Assembly: GCA_023395615.1 (NCBI GenBank)
Contig: JAEWYP010000055.1
Coordinates: 1 to 18,801 of the forward strand
DNA: 18,801 nucleotides
From: Bacillota bacterium
GTDB taxonomy: Bacteria; Bacillota; Clostridia; Christensenellales; Aristaeellaceae
Direction: 5' to 3'
Both the position numbers and the translations under genes were made by a program. Positions 1 through 7,339 of the stretch are shown here, piece by piece (position 1 is the stretch's first letter; every line of letters starts with the position of its first letter). The notes under the pieces were generated by a model. It was not told the origin of the DNA. It searched no databases and saw only the letters and a list, made by a program, of their open reading frames with translations.

Positions 1-540
1 GAGGGCGGGAGCGTTTTCCAGGTTCACCCCGCCGTCCACCTCGATTTCGCCGGTGAAGCCCATTTCGCGTAACGCGCGGATTTTGTAGAGCATCTCCGGG
101 TTGAACTTCTGTCCGCCAAAGCCCGGCTCCACGGTCATTACCAGCACCAGATCCAGCTGAGGCAGCGCATCGCGCAGTTCCTCGGCCGGGGTGCCGGGGC
201 GAAGAGAAGCGCCGGCCTTTAGCCCCAACGCATGAATATGGGTGATCGATTCTGCAAAATGGTCGGCTTCCACGTGTACTGTGATGCCGTTCGCGCCGTT
301 TTCGGCAAACACATCCACATATTTCAGCGGGTCAATCAGCATCAGATGCACGTCGAAGAACAGGTCGATTTCCGCTTTCATATCCGTGAGCAAGGCGGGG
401 CCGAAGGACAGATTCGGCACGAAAACGCCGTCCATCACATCAAAATGCACATAATCGCAACCCGCCGCAACGATCTGCCGGGCCGCGTCGCCCATGCGCA
501 GGGTGTTTGCCGCCAGTATGGACGGCGCAATCTTACTCAT
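1..540 (-). CDS. rpe: Ribulose-phosphate 3-epimerase (3' end cut by window edge)
   Basis: This enzyme interconverts D-ribulose 5-phosphate and D-xylulose 5-phosphate in the cytosolic pentose phosphate pathway. The first 180 codons are visible, read with no stop from an ATG at 540 to the window edge; the family is about 215-220 residues, so roughly 40 are missing. Family landmarks are intact: PSILAAN near residue 6, HFDVMDG at 32-38, DVHLM at 63-67, EPGFGGQ at 138-144 and EVDGG at 167-171. His32, Asp34, His65 and Asp169 match the metal-binding and catalytic residues. The start is supported by GGAGG seven bases upstream. It overlaps the end of rsgA by 8 bases (ATGAGTAA), so translation is probably coupled. 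The rsgA-rpe neighbourhood is typical of Firmicutes. Identification is very secure. Confidence 0.96.
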   Translation of the reverse strand, partial: MSKIAPSILAANTLRMGDAARQIVAAGCDYVHFDVMDGVFVPNLSFGPALLTDMKAEIDLFFDVHLMLIDPLKYVDVFAENGANGITVHVEADHFAESITHIHALGLKAGASLRPGTPAEELRDALPQLDLVLVMTVEPGFGGQKFNPEMLYKIRALREMGFTGEIEVDGGVNLENAPAL

Positions 541-1423
541 ACCGATTCCTCCATGCCTGCCTGACCCGGTCAAGCAGCTGATGATACCGTTCTACCCGCG
601 CCGCGGACAACTCTCCGCGCTCCACGGCGGCCAGCACCGCGCAGCCCGGCTCGCTCTGGTGGTAACAGGGCTGAAAGCGGCAGTCGCCTTCGTAAGGAGC
701 GAAGTCCGGGTAATATTCCTTCAGGCGGATGGGGTCCATGGATTCCCAAAGCGTTAAAAGACTGAAGCCCGCCGTGTCGAGCACGCGATATCCGTCTTTG
801 ATCAGCAGCTCGGCGCGCCGGGTGGTGTGCCTGCCATGCGCGGTTTTAGGGCTGATCTCCCCGCTTTCCAGCGAAAGACCCGTAAGGGCGCTAACCAGTG
901 TGCTTTTCCCCACGCCGCTTTGCCCGGCGAAACAGCAGATGCCCTCCCGCAGAACTGATTGCAACGAACTTAATCCTTGCCCGGTCACTGCGCTTACTTC
1001 CGCTACGGGGATTTCCGCGTGGGCGTACTGCCCCCGCAACAAATCAGCCAACGATGGGTTCAACTCACATTTGTTTACAACCAGCACGGGGTCTATCCTC
1101 TGTTCCCGCGCCATCACCAGCATCGCGTCCAGCAGCATCAGGTCCGGTTCCGGTTCGGGAGCCAGTACGAACAGCAGATGCCGGATGTTGGCAACCGGCG
1201 GGCGGACCAGGCAGTTGTCCCGGGGAAGAATTTCCTCAATCCAGCCATCCGCCTCACCCTTGCCCGGAGAATAGCGAATCCGGTCACCGATCGTAGGGGT
1301 GATTCCTTGCCTGCGGAACGCTCCCTTGGCGCGAAGCACATGGATCGTACCGGAATCATCCATGGCGTAGTATAAGCCGCCAAGCCCCTTTACAATCACG
1401 CCTGTCTTTTCCTGCTGCGTCAT
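533..1423 (-). CDS. rsgA: Ribosome small-subunit-dependent GTPase A (RsgA/CpgA)
   Basis: RsgA is a circularly permuted GTPase that acts late in 30S ribosomal subunit assembly. The protein is 296 residues, normal for the family. An N-terminal OB-fold region (about 8-70) is followed by GTPase motifs in permuted order: G4 NKCE at 117-120, G1 GQSGVGKST at 167-175 and G3 DTAG at 216-219, with GRHTT at 197-201 in the switch region. The C-terminal zinc site is complete: Cys248, Cys253, His255 and Cys261 within the usual CRF-x-x-C-x-H-x-x-EPGC pattern. Its ATG overlaps the prkC stop by 4 bases (ATGA), and AGGAGG lies ten bases upstream inside prkC. In Bacillus subtilis the orthologue CpgA is a substrate of the PrkC/PrpC pair, so co-transcription with them fits known biology. 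Confidence 0.97.
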   Translation of the reverse strand: MTQQEKTGVIVKGLGGLYYAMDDSGTIHVLRAKGAFRRQGITPTIGDRIRYSPGKGEADGWIEEILPRDNCLVRPPVANIRHLLFVLAPEPEPDLMLLDAMLVMAREQRIDPVLVVNKCELNPSLADLLRGQYAHAEIPVAEVSAVTGQGLSSLQSVLREGICCFAGQSGVGKSTLVSALTGLSLESGEISPKTAHGRHTTRRAELLIKDGYRVLDTAGFSLLTLWESMDPIRLKEYYPDFAPYEGDCRFQPCYHQSEPGCAVLAAVERGELSAARVERYHQLLDRVRQAWRNRYE

Positions 1424-3309
1424 TGCAAGGTAACCTCCTGCTCCAGAAGGATTTCACCGTTCAGATAGACCCGGCAGGTTAGCGGGCCTGTTTGGCTGGA
1501 ACTGACCGGAACGATCATGGAATAGGCGTCTCCGGCGGAGGTCATGCCGTTATACTGCTCCACTTCAACGCCGGATTCCATTAGCGTTACCCGCAGAGGC
1601 ACGCTGGTATCCGATGCCGGAATATTTACATTCATATCGGCGTGATATGGCTTGCTCTTGGTGCCGACGGTCAGGGTCACCTGCGTGTCCAGCACTGCCA
1701 TAGTGCCGGCCGTTGGCGTTTGAGCCAGCACCTTGCCGATTTGGTCGTCGGACGCTTCTCCGTATACAACCTTACCGGCGGAAAGACTGTTATCCTTAAT
1801 CATCTGCAGCGCATCCTCATAGGTGTGACCGGAAAAATCGGGCACGAGGGTGCTGCCGCCGGAAAGGGTCACTTCAATTTCCTGGCCTACGGAACAGGGC
1901 TGGTTTTCCTGCGGGTTCTGGGCGATTACGGTATCGACCGGTTCGGTGGAAGGGCTTTTGGAAACGACCATGCTTAAGCCCTTGTCTTTCAGTTTGGCGG
2001 CAGCTTCGTCACGGGTGAGACCGATGATTCCGGGCGCCAGCAGACGCGAAGGGCCCAGACTGATGGTGACGACGACACTGTCACCCTTGCGCAATTGTAC
2101 GTCGGCGTCCGGCGTCTGTGAAATCACGGTGCCTTCAGGGATTTTATCGTGATTCACTTCCGTTTTTTGCAGGTTGAGACCTGCACGCTTCAGTTGCGCT
2201 TCGGCATCCTCCACAGTCAGCCCAACCAGATCCGGAGCGTACGTATTATCCGTAATCGCGTGATAAACCGTTACGCTGCCCACGATCAGCCCCAGCAACA
2301 CCAGACAGCCTGTTAAAACAGTAAACAGGGTGCTGAAATGTTTACGGCGTTTACGCAGTGTCGTCTGCTGTGTGGGGTTCTGACCGCCGGTTGGTATGCG
2401 CGGGACGGCAGGGGTGCGCTGTTCCTGCGGAACAGGCGGCGTCACAGGCGCTTTACGGTCGGAGTATTGCGGGGTGTTGGGGTCGGCACGCCCCTCTTTG
2501 GCGCGCAACAGGGCGTCCGCCATCTCGCGGGCGCTTTGATAACGCTTTTTGGGGGACTTCTCCATTGCTTTCATCACGACGGAGATGACCGCGGGAGGCA
2601 CGTCCGGGTTCCAGGTTTCTATGGGCGGGGGCGTGGCGTTGATATGCTGCATGGCGACCGCTACGGGCGTATCGCCAACGAAAGGCACATGACCGGTCAG
2701 CATTTCGTAAAGTACGACGCCGGTGGAGTAAATATCGCTTGTGGCTTCCACCACGCTTCCGCTGGCCTGCTCGGGTGAAGAATAATGCACGGAACCGACG
2801 ACCGTATCCCCCTTGGAGATGGTAAATGCGTTGGTCATGCGCGCAATGCCGAAATCCGCCACCTTGATGTGCCCGTCCGAGTTGACAAGCACATTCTGCG
2901 GCTTGATGTCGCGGTGAATGATACCGTTATCGTGCGCGTGCTGCAACGCGCTTAAGATACGGATGGTAATCTGGATCGCGGTGTTGGTATTGATGCGACC
3001 TTTTTTCTGGATGATCTCTTTGAGGGTGCTGCCGCTTACATATTCCAGTACCAGATAGCGATAATCGCTCTCCACACCCACGTCCAGCAGGTTGACGATG
3101 TTGTGGTGGGACATCAGACTGGCCGCCTGCGCCTCGCGCTGAAAACGCTCCAGAAATTCTTTATCGCTGTTATATTCCTGTTTTAATATCTTGATGGCGA
3201 CGCTGTGGCCGGTGCGGATATCCACCGCACGATACACCAGCGACATGCCACCCTGACCGATAAAATCTATCAGCTTGTAGCGCTCCGCGAAGACCATACC
3301 CTTCATCAC
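1420..3309 (-). CDS. prkC: Membrane Ser/Thr protein kinase with PASTA domains (PrkC/StkP type)
   Basis: This is a Hanks-type kinase anchored in the membrane, with an outer region that binds peptidoglycan fragments or lipid II in known family members. Length is 629 residues. Cytoplasmic kinase domain about 11-270: glycine loop GQGGMS at 18-23, ATP-binding Lys40, catalytic HRD at 132-134 and DFG at 152-154. A Pro-rich juxtamembrane linker (270-320) ends in a basic cluster, followed by one membrane segment (about 325-348). Three PASTA repeats follow (about 356-418, 420-483, 486-547), then a beta-rich C-terminal domain of about 75 residues, comparable to the Ig-like end of B. subtilis PrkC. Codon 1 is GTG at 3309, overlapping the prpC stop by 4 bases; ATG at 3306 is an equally plausible start. 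GGAGGTG lies upstream. It pairs with the adjacent phosphatase prpC. Confidence 0.97.
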   Translation of the reverse strand: MMKGMVFAERYKLIDFIGQGGMSLVYRAVDIRTGHSVAIKILKQEYNSDKEFLERFQREAQAASLMSHHNIVNLLDVGVESDYRYLVLEYVSGSTLKEIIQKKGRINTNTAIQITIRILSALQHAHDNGIIHRDIKPQNVLVNSDGHIKVADFGIARMTNAFTISKGDTVVGSVHYSSPEQASGSVVEATSDIYSTGVVLYEMLTGHVPFVGDTPVAVAMQHINATPPPIETWNPDVPPAVISVVMKAMEKSPKKRYQSAREMADALLRAKEGRADPNTPQYSDRKAPVTPPVPQEQRTPAVPRIPTGGQNPTQQTTLRKRRKHFSTLFTVLTGCLVLLGLIVGSVTVYHAITDNTYAPDLVGLTVEDAEAQLKRAGLNLQKTEVNHDKIPEGTVISQTPDADVQLRKGDSVVVTISLGPSRLLAPGIIGLTRDEAAAKLKDKGLSMVVSKSPSTEPVDTVIAQNPQENQPCSVGQEIEVTLSGGSTLVPDFSGHTYEDALQMIKDNSLSAGKVVYGEASDDQIGKVLAQTPTAGTMAVLDTQVTLTVGTKSKPYHADMNVNIPASDTSVPLRVTLMESGVEVEQYNGMTSAGDAYSMIVPVSSSQTGPLTCRVYLNGEILLEQEVTLQ

Positions 3310-4016
3310 GGTGCGTTCACCTCCGTTACGCGCCCAAGCACCAGGCTCACGTTATCCGAGCCGCCGTGTTCCAGTGCGAGCGTAAGCAAACGGTCCGCCG
3401 CGGGTTCATCCCGCAGGGATTCCAAAGTGCTGGAGATTTCAGCGTCTTCCACCATGTTATACAGGCCGTCCGAGCAGAGCAACCAAACGTCGCCATCTTG
3501 CTTTTCCACACGAAACACATCCGGTTGCACAATCGGGTCGGTGCCCAGCGCGCGGGTAATAACGCTGCGATAGGGGTGTGTTTTGGCCATTTCCGGGGTG
3601 ATGGCTTTGTTGCGCAACAGTTCGCCGACAATGCTGTGGTCTTGTGTGCGGCACTCCAGACAACCATCCCGGTATAAATATGCGCGACTGTCGCCGACAT
3701 GAGCAATGAGCAGTTCCGCCGCGCTTTCCCAAATCAGGGTGAGGGTCGTCCCCATGCCGTTCAGGGCCGGATCACGGCGCTGCATATCGAAAATCCTGCG
3801 GTTGGCGGCTTCCAGCCCCACACGCAGGGTGTTCTCTTCCGGTATTTTCCCGCCCAGCAGGGTACGGATCACCTGCACGGCAACGCGGCTGGCTGTTTCG
3901 CCGCCGCGATGACCGCCCATCCCGTCCGCTACGCCGTAAAGCTGGTGGCCGATTAATAACGAATCTTCGTTGGTGGGACGAACAAGCCCCGTATTGGTTT
4001 TTGCATAAATCAGCAT
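3306..4016 (-). CDS. prpC: PP2C-family (PPM) serine/threonine phosphatase, partner of PrkC
   Basis: This cytosolic metal-dependent phosphatase reverses phosphorylation by PrkC and other Ser/Thr kinases. Length is 236 residues, normal for bacterial single-domain PP2C. All the metal-site motifs are visible: NEDS at 16-19 with Asp18, ADGMGGH at 30-36 with Asp31, HVGDSRAY at 106-113, TQDHS at 124-128, SDGLYN at 182-187 with Asp183, and GSDNVS at 219-224 with Asp221. The ATG at 4016 is preceded by a modest GGTGAGG ribosome binding site. The stop overlaps the prkC start, the standard phosphatase-kinase order. A gap of 59 bases separates it from rlmN, the largest inside the train apart from none larger up to dacF, and it holds a promoter-like sequence with a dyad, suggesting the phosphatase-kinase unit can be transcribed independently. 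Confidence 0.96.
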   Translation of the reverse strand: MLIYAKTNTGLVRPTNEDSLLIGHQLYGVADGMGGHRGGETASRVAVQVIRTLLGGKIPEENTLRVGLEAANRRIFDMQRRDPALNGMGTTLTLIWESAAELLIAHVGDSRAYLYRDGCLECRTQDHSIVGELLRNKAITPEMAKTHPYRSVITRALGTDPIVQPDVFRVEKQDGDVWLLCSDGLYNMVEDAEISSTLESLRDEPAADRLLTLALEHGGSDNVSLVLGRVTEVNAP

Positions 4017-4049
4017 GCCGCCTCACCGCCCTTTACCGTATCATCATCC

Positions 4050-4074
4050 CCTGATATTGTTTGATCATATCAGG
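4050..4074. promoter_or_regulatory. Perfect 8-bp dyad over the prpC promoter -10 and start site (operator-like)
   Basis: On the minus strand CCTGATAT and ATATCAGG form a perfect inverted repeat separated by 9 bases, with its centre at 4062. The dyad covers the -10 hexamer and the predicted transcription start of the prpC promoter, where a repressor could bind. As RNA it could also form an 8-bp hairpin just after the rlmN stop codon. No run of U follows, so a role as an intrinsic terminator is less likely. Confidence 0.45.
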
Positions 4075-4092
4075 TTTACGGGTTTCTTTCAA
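4064..4092 (-). promoter_or_regulatory. Predicted sigma-A-type promoter for prpC-prkC-rsgA-rpe
   Basis: On the minus strand TTGAAA (4092-4087) and TATGAT (4069-4064) are separated by exactly 17 bases. Each hexamer matches the consensus at five of six positions, and the -10 is preceded by TGA, an extended -10 motif. The predicted transcript would start near 4057 and give a leader of about 40 bases before the prpC ATG at 4016. The -35 lies inside the 3' end of rlmN. This is a pattern-based prediction with no expression evidence. Confidence 0.6.
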
Positions 4093-5134
4093 GGGCGGGG
4101 TCGTTCAGGTGACTGTTTCGCAGCTGCCCGCAGGCGCCGCTGATGTCCGAACCCATTTCCCGCCGGCAGGTGGCGGATACGTGCAGCGTTTCCAGCGTAT
4201 GCAAAAAGGCCTGTACCGCCGCGGGGGAGGCAGGCAGAAGGGCGCGCTCCTCTACGCGATTCAGGGGAATCAGATTCACGTGGCATTGCAGGCCGCTTAC
4301 CAGACGCGCCAGTTCCCGCGCGTGTTCCGGCGTGCTGTTGAGGCGGTCGATCAGCGCGTACTCAAACACGACGCGGCGACCGGTGCGTTTTACGTAATAA
4401 CGCACGGCTTCCATCAGTTCTGTAATGGGATAGCGGGTAGCGACCGGCATGATCTGTCGGCGGATCGCGTCGTTTGGCGCGTGCAGGGAGATGCTCAGGG
4501 TAACGGGCAAGCCTTCCTCCGCCAACTGGCGGATTTGCGGCGCGAGACCGCAGGTGCTCAGTGACACGGCCCGCAGACTGATCGCCAGCCCGTCCGGGTG
4601 GTTAAGCAACCGCAGAAAACGTACAACCTGTTCGTAATTTTCCAGCGGTTCGCCGCTGCCCATCAGCACCACGTGGCCCACACGGCCACGCTCGCCCAGA
4701 TAGCGGTTTGCCAGAATCACCTGCGCAAGGATTTCTCCCGCGGACAGGCTGCGCACGCATCCGTGCAGGGTGCTTGCGCAAAAAGCGCAACCCATTTTAC
4801 AGCCAATTTGCGTGGAAACACAAAGCGAGTAACCGTAATGGTAATGCATCAGCACGCTTTCGATCAGGTTGCCATCCGCGCAGGCGTTCAGGAATTTTAC
4901 GGTATCATCCTTTTGCGAAGGAAATGCGGCGTGCAGCGACAGGGGCAGATCATATGCGGCGCTTGCCAGTGCGTCCCGCAGAGCTTTAGGCAGGTTGCTC
5001 ATTTCCCCAAAGGGCACGCCCCTATGGAGCCAGCTAAACAGCTGGCCCGCGCGGAAGGCGGGCTGCCCGAGGGTTTTCAGATAAGCCCCCAGTTCCTCGG
5101 GGGTAAAATCCAGCAAAACAACCTTATCCGGCAT
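4076..5134 (-). CDS. rlmN: Dual-specificity 23S rRNA/tRNA adenine-C2 methyltransferase RlmN
   Basis: This radical-SAM enzyme methylates C2 of A2503 in 23S rRNA and, in studied bacteria, A37 of some tRNAs. From the chosen start it has 352 residues. The radical-SAM cysteines form CKMGCAFC (Cys112, Cys116, Cys119). The SAM-binding motif reads GSGEPLEN, a variant of the more usual GMGEP. The two RlmN-specific cysteines are present: Cys323, and Cys335 in SGACGQL, the residue that carries the transferred methyl group in the family. I chose the ATG at 5134 because AGGAG lies seven bases upstream. An earlier in-frame ATG at 5161, three bases after the rsmB stop, adds nine residues (MSFSDRSDS) but has no visible ribosome binding site. 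It follows rsmB closely, as usual in Firmicutes. Confidence 0.96.
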   Translation of the reverse strand: MPDKVVLLDFTPEELGAYLKTLGQPAFRAGQLFSWLHRGVPFGEMSNLPKALRDALASAAYDLPLSLHAAFPSQKDDTVKFLNACADGNLIESVLMHYHYGYSLCVSTQIGCKMGCAFCASTLHGCVRSLSAGEILAQVILANRYLGERGRVGHVVLMGSGEPLENYEQVVRFLRLLNHPDGLAISLRAVSLSTCGLAPQIRQLAEEGLPVTLSISLHAPNDAIRRQIMPVATRYPITELMEAVRYYVKRTGRRVVFEYALIDRLNSTPEHARELARLVSGLQCHVNLIPLNRVEERALLPASPAAVQAFLHTLETLHVSATCRREMGSDISGACGQLRNSHLNDPALERNP

Positions 5135-5164
5135 GCTGTCGCTCCTGTCGCTAAAACTCATGGA

Positions 5165-7339
5165 TCAGGCTTTCGCCCGGCGCATCCGTGCGATAAAGAA
5201 CCCTTCCACCCCGTCGCGGTGGGCTAACAGTTGAAGCCCGAAGGGGGTCTGAGCACCGCGGAATGCCTCCGGGTAGGTAAGTGGAAGCGGCTGCAGGGAG
5301 AAGGATGGATGATCTTTTAGGAATGTTTTAATCTGTTCGGAATTCTCCTCCGGGAGGATGGAACAGGTACTGTACACCAGTGTTCCACCTGGTTTTACAT
5401 AGGCGCAAACGGTGTCGAGCAGTTTTTTCTGCACGGCGGCAATCGCGGTGATATCTTCTTCTTTCAGGCGGTATTTCAGGTCCGGCTTCTCGGCCAGCAC
5501 GCCCAGCCCGGTACAGGGCGCGTCCAGCAGCACGCCGTCCATTGCGCCTTCAAAGTCTGGCTTGGGTTCTGTCGCGTCCCGTACAGAGATGCGCAGGTTA
5601 TCCAGTTTCAGCCGCCGCTTGGCGGACTCCAGCAGCATGGCGCGCTTTTCGTGCAGCTCCCATGCGTAAACGCGACCCGTGCCCTGCATGGTTTCCGCCA
5701 TGTAGCAGGCTTTGCCGCCGGGCGCGGCGCAAACATCCAGCACACGCATGCCGGGCGCAACCTGCATGGCTTCCGCAGCCAGAATGCTGCTTTGTCCCTG
5801 AACGGAAAAATAGCCTGCGCGGTAATCGTTATCCAGCGACAGTTCGGTGACTCCGCCCAACAGATAGGCGTGGGGGGCGACGCCAGGCTTCCAGCGCCAG
5901 GCTTTGCCTGCCAGCAACGATTCAAAAGCCTCGTCGGTCAGCTTCATCAGATTGGGCCGGGCAACCATGTCGTGTTCCTCGGGCCGGTACATGACAATCT
6001 TTTCGGCGGTTTCTTCCCCGTAGACCGCAATCAGCTTATCCACAAGCCACAGGGGCGTACTACCCATGATATGCAGGTATTCCCGTAAATCTTCTTCCTT
6101 TTTCGGCCAGGGGATTTCATCCTTGCCGCGCACCAGATTACGGAGAACGCCGTTCAGAAAGCCTACTGTGCCTTCCATTGCCATAAGGCGGGCAATATTG
6201 CCGGCCTCGTTCACGGCGGCGCTGTCCGGCACGCGATCGTGGAAAAGAATCTGGCAGGCGCTCAGCCGCAGGATATCCCGCTGTACCAGGTCGGTGGTTG
6301 GATGCTCCATCAGGCGATCCAGCGCGAAATCTATCTGCAGCTGCTGTTCTAATGTGGAATAGACAATGCTGGTCGCCAGTCTGCGATCCGCGGGGGAAAG
6401 TTTCGCGGCGGTCAAACGGTTTTGCAGGGCGAGGGCGGCATAAGCCCCTTCCTTATGTACATCGGATAAAACCTGAAGCGCCACACGGCGCGCACCGGGG
6501 GTGAGATCGGTATGCTCTACCGGTGCGGCGGGACGGCTGGTGAAGGTGCTTCGGGGGCGTGAGGAATAGGGGCGTGATCCGCCTGCGGGCTTGCTGTAGT
6601 GGCGTTCTCCGGAAGGGGCTGCACCAGCGGGTCTTGGATAACGGCGTTCTCCGGAAGGGGCTGCGCCTGCGGGCTTGCTGTAGTGGCGCTCCCCGGAAGG
6701 GGCTGCACCGGCAGGTTTGGCATAGCGGCGTTCTCCGGAAGGAGCCGCGCCTGCGGGCTTACTGTAGTGGCGTTCTCCGGAAGGGGCTGCACCGGCGGGT
6801 TTGGCATAGCGACGCTCGCCGGAAGGAGCCGCACCAGCGGGCTTGCTATAACGGCGTTCTCCGGAAGGGGCTGCACCGGCGGGTTTGGCATAGCGACGCT
6901 CCCCGGAAGGGGCTGCACCTGCGGGTTTGGCATAACGGCGTTCTCCGGAAGGAGCCGCGCCTGCGGGCTTACTGTAGTGGCGTTCTCCGGAAGGGGCTGC
7001 ACCGGCGGGTTTGGCATAGCGACGCTCGCCGGAAGGAGCCGCACCGGCAGGTTTGGCATAACGGCGCTCCCCGGAAGGGGCTGCACCTGCTGGCTTGGCA
7101 TAGTGGCGCTCACCCGAAGGGGCCGCACCGGCGGGTTTGGCATAACGGCGCTCGCCGGAAGGAGCCGCACCGGCAGGTTTGGCATAGCGGCGTTCCCCAG
7201 AAGGGGCTACGCCTGCTGGCTTACTATAACGGCGCTCGCCGGAAGAAGATCGGTTAGAAGAATATGCAGGTTTGCTGCCGTTTCCCGCGCCATTGCCGCG
7301 GCCTGGACCCCGCCCGCCGCGGTTGCCGTGTTCGCTCAT
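5165..7339 (-). CDS. rsmB: 16S rRNA m5C967 methyltransferase RsmB with a 16-copy repeat N-terminal extension
   Basis: RsmB transfers methyl from SAM to C5 of C967 in 16S rRNA. At 724 residues it is about 275 longer than typical RsmB (430-450). Residues 1-31 are Gly/Arg/Asn-rich, and 32-255 are 16 tandem copies of a 14-residue unit with consensus PSGERRYAKPAGAA. Residues 256-278 are an Arg/Ser/Pro linker. A NusB-like RNA-binding domain follows (about 280-402), then the methyltransferase domain (about 420-724): motif I CAAPGGK at 537-543, DAPCTG at 606-611 with Cys609, and the catalytic TCS with Cys659. The catalytic part is complete and unbroken. Each repeat carries three basic residues, one acidic and one Tyr, so the extension should be disordered and strongly positive. 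The start ATG overlaps the fmt stop by 4 bases and has GAGGTG five bases upstream, so the extension is translated if this start is used. Confidence 0.96.
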   Translation of the reverse strand: MSEHGNRGGRGPGRGNGAGNGSKPAYSSNRSSSGERRYSKPAGVAPSGERRYAKPAGAAPSGERRYAKPAGAAPSGERHYAKPAGAAPSGERRYAKPAGAAPSGERRYAKPAGAAPSGERHYSKPAGAAPSGERRYAKPAGAAPSGERRYAKPAGAAPSGERRYSKPAGAAPSGERRYAKPAGAAPSGERHYSKPAGAAPSGERRYAKPAGAAPSGERHYSKPAGAAPSGERRYPRPAGAAPSGERHYSKPAGGSRPYSSRPRSTFTSRPAAPVEHTDLTPGARRVALQVLSDVHKEGAYAALALQNRLTAAKLSPADRRLATSIVYSTLEQQLQIDFALDRLMEHPTTDLVQRDILRLSACQILFHDRVPDSAAVNEAGNIARLMAMEGTVGFLNGVLRNLVRGKDEIPWPKKEEDLREYLHIMGSTPLWLVDKLIAVYGEETAEKIVMYRPEEHDMVARPNLMKLTDEAFESLLAGKAWRWKPGVAPHAYLLGGVTELSLDNDYRAGYFSVQGQSSILAAEAMQVAPGMRVLDVCAAPGGKACYMAETMQGTGRVYAWELHEKRAMLLESAKRRLKLDNLRISVRDATEPKPDFEGAMDGVLLDAPCTGLGVLAEKPDLKYRLKEEDITAIAAVQKKLLDTVCAYVKPGGTLVYSTCSILPEENSEQIKTFLKDHPSFSLQPLPLTYPEAFRGAQTPFGLQLLAHRDGVEGFFIARMRRAKA
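6575..7246 (-). repeat. Sixteen tandem in-frame 42-bp repeats inside rsmB
   Basis: The stretch is exactly 672 bases, or 16 x 42. Each unit encodes 14 residues of the form PSGER-(R/H)-Y-(A/S)-KPAGAA. Central variants are RRYAK in 8 copies, RHYSK in 4, RRYSK in 2, RHYAK in 1 and RRYPR in 1. Both end units diverge most: copy 1 begins SSGER and copy 16 ends AGGS, as expected for an array that grows internally. Synonymous differences exist between copies, but a 110-bp stretch is repeated without any change (6726-6835 and 6936-7045). Because 42 is a multiple of 3 and the unit has no stop in several frames, the array creates long spurious open frames on both strands. Confidence 0.97.

Noticed and set aside
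4050..4074. Intrinsic terminator after rlmN
   Set aside because: The stem is perfect but AT-rich with a 9-base loop and is followed by GGATGATGAT rather than a U-run; its overlap with a promoter -10 makes an operator more likely.
6575..7246. CRISPR array or other spaced-repeat element
   Set aside because: The units are directly adjacent with no spacers, in frame, and code for protein continuous with RsmB.
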